Source of the DNA: CAIZGX01 sp964385405
Lineage (GTDB): Bacteria; Bacteroidota; Bacteroidia; Flavobacteriales_D; Sanyastnellaceae
Direction of reading: 5' to 3'
Length of the DNA: 64,000 bases
Assembly (NCBI GenBank): GCA_964385405.1
Contig: CAYLOT010000001.1
Location: forward strand, 124,001-188,000
Shown one piece after another: positions 34,499 through 42,903 of this stretch (position 1 is its first letter; each line of letters begins with the position of its first letter). Made by a program: the position numbers and the translations under genes. Under the pieces are notes generated by a model. It saw only the letters and a list, made by a program, of their open reading frames with translations, was not told where the DNA came from and ran no database searches.

Positions 34499-35442
34499 GA
34501 AACGAAAAAGGAAATACAGTAAAGAAAACTTCATGGTTCATGAGGTTTTTGGTGTTGACTTTCTTTATTGTCATGGGCGCTGGTGCTATTGTGCTTTGGG
34601 CATTTTCTATTTCAAAACACAACACGCAACCGGTTCCGGAGTTGCGCGTAAATATTCAGAGAGGACAAAGCGTAGATGAACTGATTACAAAAGAAGAAGT
34701 GGATTCTATCGTCCACAGCCACTTTGGATTGTTGCAAGGAACTCCAATGAGCAAAATAGACGTTGGAGCCATTCAGGTTGCGGTGAATAGACATCCTGCA
34801 ATTCATTCGTGTAATGTATGGATGGGTGTAGATGGAATTTTGAATATTGATATTCAACAAAGGGCTCCTATGTTCAGGATAATGAATACCGATGGAAGCG
34901 GTTTTTATGTGGACACATTGGGACAATCGTTTAGTTTGCTTAATCGCGCTGTGGCATATGTGCCAGTGGTTTCAGTGGAGGGTGTAATGGGTGCAATGGA
35001 GTTTCCAGCAACCAAAGAGTATTATGACGAAAACACTTTAGGTTTAACCTACTTAGATGAGCTTGTGGTTTTTGGAGATCACATGCGTAGACATGCCGAG
35101 TTAAAGGATTGGACCGAGCATATTCACCTCACTGCGATGGGAACTTTGGAAGTTATTCCTCGCATTGGAAGGCACATTATTGACTTCGGCAGTATATACA
35201 ATTTGGAAATGAAGACGAGAATGCTTTTTCAATTTTATCGTTCCCAATTGTATATAACGGACCTGGAGAAATACAGTCGCATTAATTTGAATTTTGAAAA
35301 TCAAGTGATCTGCGAAAAGCGCGGCGCAGATTTGTTTCCAGCTCCTGTTGATAGCCTAGCTTTAATAGGGAATAGCGCTCCAATTGCCATTCCGACCGAC
35401 TTAATACCAGCAGCTGCGCAAGCAGTTCAACAACCACAATAA
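34495..35442 (+). CDS. ftsQ: Cell division protein FtsQ/DivIB
   Basis: 315 residues: a short cytoplasmic end, one membrane helix (about 17-40), then the POTRA-like segment (VNIQRGQSVDELITKEEVDS) and the FtsQ beta domain with VNRHPAIHSCNVWMGVDGIL. It links FtsL/FtsB to the septal synthase. Divergence from model FtsQ is as usual in this phylum, and the position between murC and ftsA confirms it. It overlaps murC by four bases. Confidence 0.88.
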   Translation: MRNEKGNTVKKTSWFMRFLVLTFFIVMGAGAIVLWAFSISKHNTQPVPELRVNIQRGQSVDELITKEEVDSIVHSHFGLLQGTPMSKIDVGAIQVAVNRHPAIHSCNVWMGVDGILNIDIQQRAPMFRIMNTDGSGFYVDTLGQSFSLLNRAVAYVPVVSVEGVMGAMEFPATKEYYDENTLGLTYLDELVVFGDHMRRHAELKDWTEHIHLTAMGTLEVIPRIGRHIIDFGSIYNLEMKTRMLFQFYRSQLYITDLEKYSRINLNFENQVICEKRGADLFPAPVDSLALIGNSAPIAIPTDLIPAAAQAVQQPQ

Positions 35443-35455
35443 TTATTTGAAGAAT

Positions 35456-36985
35456 ATGGAATATACATTCGCTACTTACAACAATCCAACCCCGAGCAAC
35501 AAAGAGAAATTGGTAGTTGGAATTGATATCGGAACAACCAAGATTGCTTGTGTTGTAGGAAAAATTGATTCATTTGGAAAGGTGACCATCTTGGGTATTG
35601 GTCGCAGTAAAAGTGATGGTGTTAAGCGCGGTATTGTTTTGAATATTGATCAGACTGTTGCGTCGATCAAAGAAGCTGTTCAGAAGGCCGAGATGGAATG
35701 CGGAATTAAGGTTCATCGCGTGAATGTGGGTATTGCGGGACAGCACATCAAGAGTATTCAACAACCAGGAATCTATACGCGCAAGGATTTAGAAACGGAA
35801 ATCAGTGTTGCGGATTTGCAAGCATTGAAGGACGATATGTTCAAGATTCACGTGCCAGCTGGGGAGTCGATCATTCACGTGATTCCACAAGAATACACAG
35901 TTGATACAGAAGGCGGAATTAAAGATCCTGTTGGAATGGCTGGTGTGCGTTTGCAAGCAAATTTCCACATCATCACGGGTTCTCTTCCAGCAATCAAAAA
36001 CATTTATCGTTGTGTGAAATTGTCTGGTCTGGAAGTAGGGGAGTTAACCTTAGAGCCGATTGCAAGTTCTGCGGCAGTGTTGAGCGATGAGGAAAAAGAG
36101 GCGGGTGTTGCTTTGGTTGACATTGGAGGAGGAACAACAGACATTGCGATTTTCCACGACGGTTTGATTCGTCATACTGCAGTGATTCCATTTGGTGGAA
36201 ACATTTTGACTGAAGACATTAAAACCGGATGTTCAATTTTAAGCAGACATGCTGAGCAGTTGAAAGTTCAATACGGATCGGCTTTAGCGGCTGAAACACA
36301 AAACGCCAAGGTTGTTGTTCCTGGTTTAAATGGAAGAACACCTAAGGAAATTACATTGGGTGCGCTGTCAGGAATTATTGAAGCGCGCATGAAGGAAATT
36401 TTAGAATTGGTTCACTTCGAAATCATGCGCAGCGGATACGAGCGTAAGTTAATCGGAGGAATTGTGTTGACAGGTGGTGGTGCGCAGTTGAAGCACATTA
36501 AGCAGTTGGTTGAATACATCACTGGCTTGGATTGTCGCATTGGTAAGCCTATTGAACACGTGATTAATTACACAGACGAATCACAATTACCGCCGGCTCT
36601 TTCAACAGGTGTTGGACTTGTAATTACAGGTGAAGAGAATGTGGGTGAAGATTATTTCGAGCGTGTTTTGGGTCAGGAAGTTGCGGTAGAAGAAGAGGAA
36701 GTTGTTACTCCGGAAGATGTGAATGTGCCAGTCGATGCGGCTTCTGCGGAAGATTTCATGTCATTTATGACCTCTATTGGAGTAGCAGGATCTGAGGAGA
36801 AAGAACAAGTTGAGTCAACAGTTGCTCATACTGGAAACGAAGAAAACGAAGAACCTTCAATGACAGATGCTGCGAATGAAGTTACTGAAGCGCCTGTTAA
36901 AACAACTCGCCAAACACGTAATCCGTTGGAAAGTATTGTGGGCCGTTTCAAAGGATTCTTCGAAAACGACGAAGCAGTAAATTAA
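35456..36985 (+). CDS. ftsA: Cell division protein FtsA
   Basis: 509 residues. It is an actin-like ATPase that tethers FtsZ to the membrane. The phosphate loops are VVGIDIGTTKIACVVG near the start and VALVDIGGGTTDIAIFHDG (residues about 218-236), with adenosine motif IGGIVLTGGGAQLKHI. An acidic, low-complexity linker of about 90 residues leads to a C-terminal amphipathic membrane helix (PLESIVGRFKGFFEN). The long linker is normal in Bacteroidota. The gene expected next, ftsZ, is missing, and the convergent methyltransferase gene shares the TTAA stop. Confidence 0.95.
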   Translation: MEYTFATYNNPTPSNKEKLVVGIDIGTTKIACVVGKIDSFGKVTILGIGRSKSDGVKRGIVLNIDQTVASIKEAVQKAEMECGIKVHRVNVGIAGQHIKSIQQPGIYTRKDLETEISVADLQALKDDMFKIHVPAGESIIHVIPQEYTVDTEGGIKDPVGMAGVRLQANFHIITGSLPAIKNIYRCVKLSGLEVGELTLEPIASSAAVLSDEEKEAGVALVDIGGGTTDIAIFHDGLIRHTAVIPFGGNILTEDIKTGCSILSRHAEQLKVQYGSALAAETQNAKVVVPGLNGRTPKEITLGALSGIIEARMKEILELVHFEIMRSGYERKLIGGIVLTGGGAQLKHIKQLVEYITGLDCRIGKPIEHVINYTDESQLPPALSTGVGLVITGEENVGEDYFERVLGQEVAVEEEEVVTPEDVNVPVDAASAEDFMSFMTSIGVAGSEEKEQVESTVAHTGNEENEEPSMTDAANEVTEAPVKTTRQTRNPLESIVGRFKGFFENDEAVN

Positions 36986-38403
36986 TTTTTTTCGAACAGT
37001 GCCACCGCCTCTAAATGAGAGGTGTGTGGGAACTGATCGACAAAGCTGATTTTCTTTAACTGATATCCGGATAGAATAAGCGTCTCACAATCTCTTGCTT
37101 GTGTAGCCGGATTGCATGAGATGTAAACGATGCGCTTAGCGTCGAGCCCTATTACTTTTCGCAGAGTCTTTGGAGCAATTCCACCTCGGGGTGGGTCAAG
37201 AACAAGGGTGTTGATTTGATTTTGAAATTGCGGTTGTTCCAGTAAGAATTTCCCCACATCTGCTGCAAAGAATTCGATATTTGAAACATTGTTTTCTTGC
37301 GCGTTTTTCTTAGCGTCTGCAATGGCTGCTTCTACAATGTCTACTCCCACAACAGGAAGCGATGTTTTCTGCGCTATCAGTTGTCCGATTGTTCCTGTTC
37401 CACAAAACAGATCGAGGATATATCCATTGGGCACTTCTTCCGGATTGCAGTAATCTATTGCTTTGGTGTAAAGCTTTTCAGCACTTTTCGGATTGGTTTG
37501 AAAGAAGCTCTTCATGTTTACTTTGAACTTCAATCCCAATAAAATTTCTTCGATTTCGGAATTGCCGAAGAGTAGGTGTGACGAGCCATTCAATGGCTCA
37601 GCGCGGTCTCCTGTGTCGTCGTTCAGCGTATGAATAATTCCTCCGCAACGGTTTCCGAGTATGTCTAAAACAAGTTTCACAAATTCATCGCGATCGAAGT
37701 TTTCCAGACCCGTTGAAGAAGTAACGAGGTTAACTAAAAGCAAATCGTGCGTGAATGATTTTCGAACCACAACGTATCTAAAGAAACCTTCGCGTTTAGG
37801 TGGATGCCATGCTGGAAGTCCCCTGTTTTCACAAAAGGTTCGAATGCGGTGCAAGTTGTTTTCGAATGTCGCATCGAAGAGACCCGATTCCGCATCGAGA
37901 TTTTCAACCATCCACCACGTTCCTCTGTGCTTGAAACCTAATCCGAAATCATCGAGTTCCGTTTTGGTTGGAAGGTCATAGCGGATAGCGCTGAAGCTGT
38001 ACTCCATTTTATTTCTGTAGTTCCATACAGAAGGAGATTCAATGTATTCGTCGAACAATTCAGCAATGTTTTCAATTTTACCAATGCGCTTGTAGAGTTG
38101 AAGACAAGAATCTTTTTTCGCGTCGTGTTGTTTCTCTATGGGCCATGCAGCGTATGGTGCTCCTGGAATGCGTTGATAAGGCAAGTCTATTTCGTCAGGA
38201 GAATTTTCAAGTACTTCGATTAATTTACAATTCGCAAATCGCTTATCAGACTTGATCACTTGCGCACGCACGAGTTGTCCCGGAAAAGTGTTTTCAACAA
38301 AAACAGTAAAATCGCCTTTGTCGGTTTTCAATAGCCCAATTCCATTACCTCCGAAGGCAAAGCGGTCTATTTTAATGTCGAGTATTTGGTTTCTTTTTAG
38401 CAC
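36982..38403 (-). CDS. rlmD: 23S rRNA (uracil-C5)-methyltransferase, RumA/RlmD type
   Basis: 473 residues. It methylates a 23S rRNA uracil at C5 with SAM. An N-terminal TRAM domain (residues 1-60, IDRFAFGGNGIGLL) is followed by the methyltransferase with LDLFCGTGTIGQLIA, the DPPRGGIAPKTLRKVI motif and the catalytic ISCNPATQARD. Whether it is the 1939 or 747 uracil cannot be told. The frame stays open 41 codons further up, but these are 12-bp repeats giving a monotonous basic peptide, so I take the GTG at the TRAM start. The gene ends convergently on the ftsA stop. Confidence 0.88.
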   Translation of the reverse strand: MLKRNQILDIKIDRFAFGGNGIGLLKTDKGDFTVFVENTFPGQLVRAQVIKSDKRFANCKLIEVLENSPDEIDLPYQRIPGAPYAAWPIEKQHDAKKDSCLQLYKRIGKIENIAELFDEYIESPSVWNYRNKMEYSFSAIRYDLPTKTELDDFGLGFKHRGTWWMVENLDAESGLFDATFENNLHRIRTFCENRGLPAWHPPKREGFFRYVVVRKSFTHDLLLVNLVTSSTGLENFDRDEFVKLVLDILGNRCGGIIHTLNDDTGDRAEPLNGSSHLLFGNSEIEEILLGLKFKVNMKSFFQTNPKSAEKLYTKAIDYCNPEEVPNGYILDLFCGTGTIGQLIAQKTSLPVVGVDIVEAAIADAKKNAQENNVSNIEFFAADVGKFLLEQPQFQNQINTLVLDPPRGGIAPKTLRKVIGLDAKRIVYISCNPATQARDCETLILSGYQLKKISFVDQFPHTSHLEAVALFEKN

Positions 38404-38416
38404 GGGGCAAAGATAT

Positions 38417-38524
38417 GTTCTTCGAAAGATGCTTTGCAATATACTTCGTAAGATACTTTGTAAGATTCTTCGAAAGGTCTCGCGAAGCGTCTTGCGTTGC
38501 ATCTTGCATGGCATCTTGTGCAAC
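38417..38524 (-). repeat. 12-bp tandem repeat, locus c (intergenic, nine units)
   Basis: Nine uninterrupted 12-bp units, minus-strand reading GTTGCACAAGAT, GCCATGCAAGAT, GCAACGCAAGAC, GCTTCGCGAGAC, CTTTCGAAGAAT and so on. Two adjacent units match the array in lipoprotein A with one mismatch in 24 bases. It fills the gap between the rlmD start and the small VDAEYKA gene. Its minus-strand reading would give SRDL, SKNL and TKYL tetrapeptides but belongs to no believable gene. Confidence 0.9.
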
Positions 38525-38561
38525 ATTGTTTATCTTCGTTAAAACAATAAAAGACACACCT

Positions 38562-38897
38562 ATGAAATCGATAGTACTATTTTTTGCCTTGTTCGCATTT
38601 GGACTGAGCGCGAATGCTCAAAAGATTTATTCTGTAGATGCTGAATACAAGGCACAGGTGAAGGTCTATGTGGTAGATGCCGAGTACAAAGCTGATTTGT
38701 TGGTGTACAAAGAGAACGCAGAATATAAGGCGGGTAATAACGATGGTCGCTGGTATTTCGTAGATGCTGAATACAAGGCGAACAAGAAAATCTATTTTGA
38801 AGATGCCGAGTACAAAGCTGATTTGAAAATTTACTTCGTAGATGCAGAGTACAAAGCAGGTTGGAAGAATTCTTCTAAGAAGCAGTTGTTGTACTAA
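38562..38897 (+). CDS. Small secreted protein with six xVDAEYKA repeats
   Basis: 111 residues. A signal peptide (core SIVLFFALFAFGLSANA, cleavage before QKIY) leads into six copies of a 12-15 residue unit, VDAEYKAxxKxY, with copies beginning at IYSVDAEYKA, VYVVDAEYKA, VYKENAEYKA, WYFVDAEYKA, IYFEDAEYKA and IYFVDAEYKA, and a basic tail. It resembles a small-protein family of Bacteroidota that I recall as DUF6150, for which a deeply knotted (septoil) fold has been predicted. The identification is from memory. The 49 codons upstream in frame are repeat DNA, so the start is this ATG. It ends eight bases before the transporter gene. Confidence 0.8.
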   Translation: MKSIVLFFALFAFGLSANAQKIYSVDAEYKAQVKVYVVDAEYKADLLVYKENAEYKAGNNDGRWYFVDAEYKANKKIYFEDAEYKADLKIYFVDAEYKAGWKNSSKKQLLY

Positions 38898-38905
38898 ATT
38901 CGTCC

Positions 38906-40312
38906 ATGCGAAAAATAAATCTGTTTCTTCCTGTAATACTTGCATTTGCTGTTACACTTGGGCTGCCGAATTGGTTGTCGTGGAATGAACGGGTGGTCTT
39001 GTCGACCGTTTTAGTTATGCTTTGGTGGTGGATATCTGAAGTGATTCCAATGGCCGTTACCGCACTTATTCCGTTGCTGGTTTTTCCAATAGCGAATGTC
39101 ATGAGCATGGAAAAGGTGGTGGTGCCTTATGCCGATAAATTCGTCTTTTTATTTCTTGGCGGATTCCTTTTGGCTTTGGCTATTGAAAAACACGGACTGC
39201 ATAAACGCATGGCTTTTCGTTTGCTTGATCTAGCCGGTAACGCGAAGGCAAGAATTTTACTTGCCGTTATGTTGTCTTCATACGTATTGAGCATGTGGAT
39301 TAGCAATACCGCAACTGCTATGATGTTGATTCCGATTGCGGCATCTGTTGCACATTTATTAGCAGCTCATCATCATGAAGCCAAATTTAAACGTGCGTTG
39401 GTATTGGGAGTTGCGTATGCCTCGAGTATAGGTGGCATGGCTACTTTAATTGGAACTCCTCCAAATGTTGCCGCTGCGGGTATTGTGAAGAAACAATTTG
39501 GGGAAGAGATTTCTTTCTTTACTTGGATGAAGTATGGCGTTCCGTTTTCATTAACCTTGTTAATTCTTGTATTTTTAGTCCTTGCAAAAATTCATTTTAA
39601 AAAGAAGGAATCCATTGCAGGTGCGCATGACGAATTGCATCGTCTTCGAACCGATATGGGGGCTATTTCAAAGAATGAACGCAGGGTTTTGTTCGTCTTC
39701 GCTGGAGCTGTCCTCTGTTGGATTTTCCAATCTCCAATTTCTACAGCTTTGAAGATTCCGGCATTTAACGACACTTGGATTGCATTGGCGTTCGGATTGT
39801 CTTTGTTTTTTATTCCAAGAAAGTCGGCTATACCGAATGAGCGTTCGGTTGGCTTATTGGAATGGTCAGATACGGAGAAATTATCGTGGGGAGTATTGCT
39901 AATGTTTGGCGGAGGACTTACTTTGTCATTGGCTTTTAAGGAAGTTGGGTTGTTGGAACGTTTGTCGCAATGGCTTGCTGTGGTAAACGTTGGAAGTTCT
40001 ACCGTGTATTTAATTATGTTATGTGGAATAGGTCTCTTGCTTACAGCGCTCATGAGCAATTTAGCAATGGTTACATTGTTTGTTCCTATTGTCGGTGTTT
40101 TGGCTCAGGCCAACGGAATTTCTCCAGCTGCGTGGGCCATTCCTGTTACTCTCGCGGCGAGCTGTGATTTCATGTTTCCAATGAGTACTCCTCCGAATGC
40201 AATTGCTTACGGCACGGGATGGGTGAAAGCCAAAGACATGTTCACCATTGGAATAATAGTGAATGTGATTTCGTTTTTGTTGTTGGTAGGGTTGGTGATT
40301 TTAGCGAAGTGA
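38906..40312 (+). CDS. SLC13/DASS family anion transporter
   Basis: 468 residues with about twelve membrane helices. Both sodium/substrate motifs are present: the first reads SNTATAMMLIPIA (residues about 131-143), the second MSNLAMVTLFVPIVG (about 384-398). The signature SCDFMFPMSTPPNAIAYG near the C-terminus is typical of the divalent anion:Na symporters, which carry dicarboxylates or sulfate. The substrate is not decided. It is likely co-transcribed with the small VDAEYKA protein. A palindromic element (copy 3) lies in its central loop. Confidence 0.88.
   Translation: MRKINLFLPVILAFAVTLGLPNWLSWNERVVLSTVLVMLWWWISEVIPMAVTALIPLLVFPIANVMSMEKVVVPYADKFVFLFLGGFLLALAIEKHGLHKRMAFRLLDLAGNAKARILLAVMLSSYVLSMWISNTATAMMLIPIAASVAHLLAAHHHEAKFKRALVLGVAYASSIGGMATLIGTPPNVAAAGIVKKQFGEEISFFTWMKYGVPFSLTLLILVFLVLAKIHFKKKESIAGAHDELHRLRTDMGAISKNERRVLFVFAGAVLCWIFQSPISTALKIPAFNDTWIALAFGLSLFFIPRKSAIPNERSVGLLEWSDTEKLSWGVLLMFGGGLTLSLAFKEVGLLERLSQWLAVVNVGSSTVYLIMLCGIGLLLTALMSNLAMVTLFVPIVGVLAQANGISPAAWAIPVTLAASCDFMFPMSTPPNAIAYGTGWVKAKDMFTIGIIVNVISFLLLVGLVILAK
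39832..39849. repeat. 18-bp palindrome ACCGAA-N6-TTCGGT, copy 3
   Basis: ACCGAATGAGCGTTCGGT, within the SLC13 transporter gene. Here the element is in a different reading frame (codons CCG AAT GAG CGT TCG) from copies 1 and 2. Confidence 0.8.
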
Positions 40313-40332
40313 TAGGAATCCTAGAGGTTAGA

Positions 40333-40956
40333 TTAAATCAAAGCAATCAGCAAGAAAATAAACAATACAAATAAGAATACATAAACAGGCCAGAGCATAA
40401 TTTTCCAATACCGTCTAATTTGATTCAAGTAAAAGTTTTTGTAAGGGCTAAGTTCTGCCTTGGATCGTATTTTTCGAATGATGAAAATATTAATGATAAG
40501 AAGTATAGGGTAGAGAACAGCAACTCCTGGAATGAGGGTTGCGATAGCTGATGATACAAGATACTGCGAAAGTCTCGATAGCTTTGATTCCTGTTTTTGC
40601 GTCAGACGAAGTTCTTCTAAATTGATTGCCTCTGTATTTTGAGTATGGATACTGTTGGGAGATACGTAGTCTTCTTTGATTGAATTCGTGTTGTCTGGAA
40701 TTAGGGTATCTCTACTTGACTCTATATTTTTATCTCTTGCAGTTGAGTTCACTTCAACAGAAGGAGCTAATTCAGAATTTTTCGAAGTTGAAATTTCTAC
40801 ATCGCTCAATTCGTGGTGATGATTTTGAGTTTCGGAAGTAGCGCTTTGGCGATGAAACCATTCAACGTGATAGCCTGAAGAATACAATTGCTTCTCCATT
40901 GAGCAAGAAGATAGCGCTGTGCATGAAATGATGGCTAAGAAGATTCTGTATTTCAT
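40333..40956 (-). CDS. Lipoprotein B of the EKRxYxxGYHxxW family
   Basis: 207 residues. The signal ends ALSSC (lipidated Cys18), followed by SMEKQLYSSGYHVEWFHRQ, the shared motif of the four lipoproteins. A polar, Ser/Asn/Glu-rich linker follows with no 12-bp repeats, though DVEIS and SKNSEL recall degenerate units. The C-terminus has two hydrophobic segments (VSSAIATLIPGVAVLYPILLI and YWKIMLWPVYVFLFVLFIF). Function is unknown. It lies 42 bases after the Cys4 protein gene and could be the last gene of that operon, though it also resembles a stand-alone family member. Confidence 0.72.
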   Translation of the reverse strand: MKYRIFLAIISCTALSSCSMEKQLYSSGYHVEWFHRQSATSETQNHHHELSDVEISTSKNSELAPSVEVNSTARDKNIESSRDTLIPDNTNSIKEDYVSPNSIHTQNTEAINLEELRLTQKQESKLSRLSQYLVSSAIATLIPGVAVLYPILLIINIFIIRKIRSKAELSPYKNFYLNQIRRYWKIMLWPVYVFLFVLFIFLLIALI

Positions 40957-40998
40957 TGAGTGAAAATACAGATGAATTTCAAAAGAGCGAAGCAAGAA

Positions 40999-42180
40999 TT
41001 ATTTCACGAAGGAAATTAAACTCCGATCAACCCCAATCTTTTTCAACTCACCATTGGCACCTGCAATGATGTAATGCTCGCCCATTTCACTTCCCAAAAG
41101 GTCGTTAATCTTTCTTCTAATCTTCGAAATGGTTTCGCTTATTTTTTGTGTATTCGCATTGTCTGTGCGCTCGTTTATACGCTTGGCTGCTGTTTCTCTG
41201 GTGGAAGTAGGGCTAACCTTTAAATACAACTCGGTGAGTTCCTCTCTGTATTCGTCGAGCATATTGAGTTTTACTCCTTCTGGTATTCCCAAGAAAAATA
41301 AATAAATTGTTTTTTCAATCTTATCGAGTTTTAATTCAATATTGGCGAGGTCTGGGAATTGAATCTTGAAATTTGGTCCAGTGATGCTCATGCGGCTCGG
41401 TTTCTTCAACAGTGAATATCTGTCTCTGAATAAAATCTCGCTACGAGTGGCCTCCATAATTTCAAAAACCTGATTGGCAAGAAGTGGGTCGACTTGTTTC
41501 TCTTCCAGTCGCTTTACACATTCGGAACACAAATCTGCCGTTCTTATTTTTAAAATCAGTTCGTTTTTGTTTCCACAAAAATCGTTCATGCACCCCACTG
41601 AAGTCTGATGCACTCCTTCAGACATCTCGCGTATGTTCGTGAACATGTGATGTCGAAGCAAATGAGTAACGATTAAATAAACGATACTCGCTCGAGAAAA
41701 TCCAGGTAAGTAAAATCCGAGTCCAGATGTTTGCACGAATCCATTTCTTCCTCCCTTCGGATCCGGCGCAGCAAACCAATTGAACTCGTTGCCTTTGTCG
41801 GTAAGTAGAATAACGAATTCAAATTCTGAAATGTCGTTGGATTTTCTAAAAGTTTTGCATCGGTCGAAAATGTCTTCCCATTTTAATCGAGTTAGTTTCT
41901 CTGGAGCTTCGTGATAATAAGCCTTTTCAGAATAGCTTATTTCGCTGATAGAGTAGCAGACTTCATGACGTAACATGTCTTGGGGCAACGAATGAGAAGT
42001 GTCTCGACCTTTCTCATCTTCGTTATCGAATTCCAAGCCCAAATCGTCTTCAAACACGGGCTCATCTATTGTAGAGACAAACTCAAGCGGACCCGAAAAC
42101 GATTGCAGTTGTTGCAAGATTTCGTGGTAGGCACCTTGGTCTACCTCTTCTGATTTAAATAAATGAACCCGTGTTCGCAT
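40999..42180 (-). CDS. Unrecognised protein with Cys4 zinc knuckle
   Basis: 393 residues, no signal peptide or membrane helix. The central part has VTHLLRHHMF followed by VGCMNDFC and DLCSECVKRL: C197, C202, C218 and C221 form C-x4-C-x15-C-x2-C, probably one structural zinc site. This part resembles the cysteine end of archaemetzincins, but the expected HExxH has no catalytic Glu here (HLLRH, residues 173-177), so it would be inactive as a protease. The last 80 residues (KISETISKIRRKINDLLG, then HYIIAGANGELKKIGVD) look like a winged-helix-type domain. The gene is 17 bases downstream of the VWA gene and clearly belongs to its operon. I cannot name the family. Confidence 0.7.
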   Translation of the reverse strand: MRTRVHLFKSEEVDQGAYHEILQQLQSFSGPLEFVSTIDEPVFEDDLGLEFDNEDEKGRDTSHSLPQDMLRHEVCYSISEISYSEKAYYHEAPEKLTRLKWEDIFDRCKTFRKSNDISEFEFVILLTDKGNEFNWFAAPDPKGGRNGFVQTSGLGFYLPGFSRASIVYLIVTHLLRHHMFTNIREMSEGVHQTSVGCMNDFCGNKNELILKIRTADLCSECVKRLEEKQVDPLLANQVFEIMEATRSEILFRDRYSLLKKPSRMSITGPNFKIQFPDLANIELKLDKIEKTIYLFFLGIPEGVKLNMLDEYREELTELYLKVSPTSTRETAAKRINERTDNANTQKISETISKIRRKINDLLGSEMGEHYIIAGANGELKKIGVDRSLISFVK

Positions 42181-42197
42181 GACGATAAATTTAATAA

Positions 42198-42833
42198 TTA
42201 CAATTCACCAAATCCTTCCCAATTCTTTCCCGATCTTTTTTGATGAATGGAGCGTTCCAATTCATTTGCCGCATAATTCATGGTCTCTTTGATGTTTGCT
42301 TTTTGTGAAGAGTACACACGAGATTGTTGCATGTTCAATCTGCTCGCAGCGCCCCAAGCATCTATATCTGCACCAATGAATGCGAAGTTCCAGTTGCCAG
42401 TAGCTTCCAATTCTTTGATTGAAGATGAGATTTCTTGGAACTTAAACATGCGTGAAGCATTTTCTCCTCCGTCGGTAAAGATCACAATCATTACTGTCCC
42501 GTTCTTTTCTTTCAGGTCGCGTCCAACGGCATACTTCATACGGTTGATCACAGTGCCTATAGCATCGAGTAATCCGGTCATGCCGTCCAACACGTAGTCT
42601 TTTTCCGTAAGCACCGGTAGTTCTGCTGCAGGTACATTTTCAAATACGAGCTCAGGGCCGTCTGAGAAGAGTGTTAAGGATACATAGATAGGTTGATCAA
42701 GGTTGCGCTCTTGAATGGCTTTAATGGAATGAAGCTTTTCATTCAGTCCTTCAAGGGTTTCTTTGTAATGCGATTGCATGCTTCCACTTTTGTCCAAGAC
42801 AAGGTGGTAATGGGTGGCGTTTCGTTTATTCAT
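42198..42833 (-). CDS. Cytoplasmic von Willebrand A domain protein
   Basis: 211 residues, essentially one VWA domain with no signal peptide. The MIDAS is complete: DKSGSM (D14, S16, S18), the Thr in DGMTGLLDAIG, and the Asp in IFTDGGENAS. The end (RSIHQKRSGKNWEGFGEL) is basic. VWA domains of this bare type usually act with a partner ATPase or bind a specific protein. The partner candidate here is the ATPase gene 70 bases upstream, and the Cys4 protein follows. The role is otherwise unknown. Confidence 0.8.
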   Translation of the reverse strand: MNKRNATHYHLVLDKSGSMQSHYKETLEGLNEKLHSIKAIQERNLDQPIYVSLTLFSDGPELVFENVPAAELPVLTEKDYVLDGMTGLLDAIGTVINRMKYAVGRDLKEKNGTVMIVIFTDGGENASRMFKFQEISSSIKELEATGNWNFAFIGADIDAWGAASRLNMQQSRVYSSQKANIKETMNYAANELERSIHQKRSGKNWEGFGEL

Positions 42834-42903
42834 TTTGTTAAATTATTTCCGCAAAGGTGTGGTGTTGAACAAGGCTAAGTAAAGTTTTGACAACCTTGTT
42901 TTT

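Noticed and set aside
38404..38526. N-terminal extension of rlmD (41 codons)
   Set aside because: It consists only of the 12-bp repeats and gives a monotonous basic peptide. The TRAM domain starts right after the GTG I chose.
38372..38557. Short minus-strand frame through repeat c with SKNL-type tetrapeptides
   Set aside because: No signal peptide or motif, overlaps the rlmD start region. Such frames arise automatically from the 12-bp unit. It could be a relic of a lipoprotein linker, but nothing else of such a gene remains.
42834..42903. Terminator-like AACAAGG/CCTTGTT stem between VWA and ATPase genes
   Set aside because: The T run follows on the plus strand, where no gene ends. On the minus strand, which is transcribed, there is no T run after the stem.
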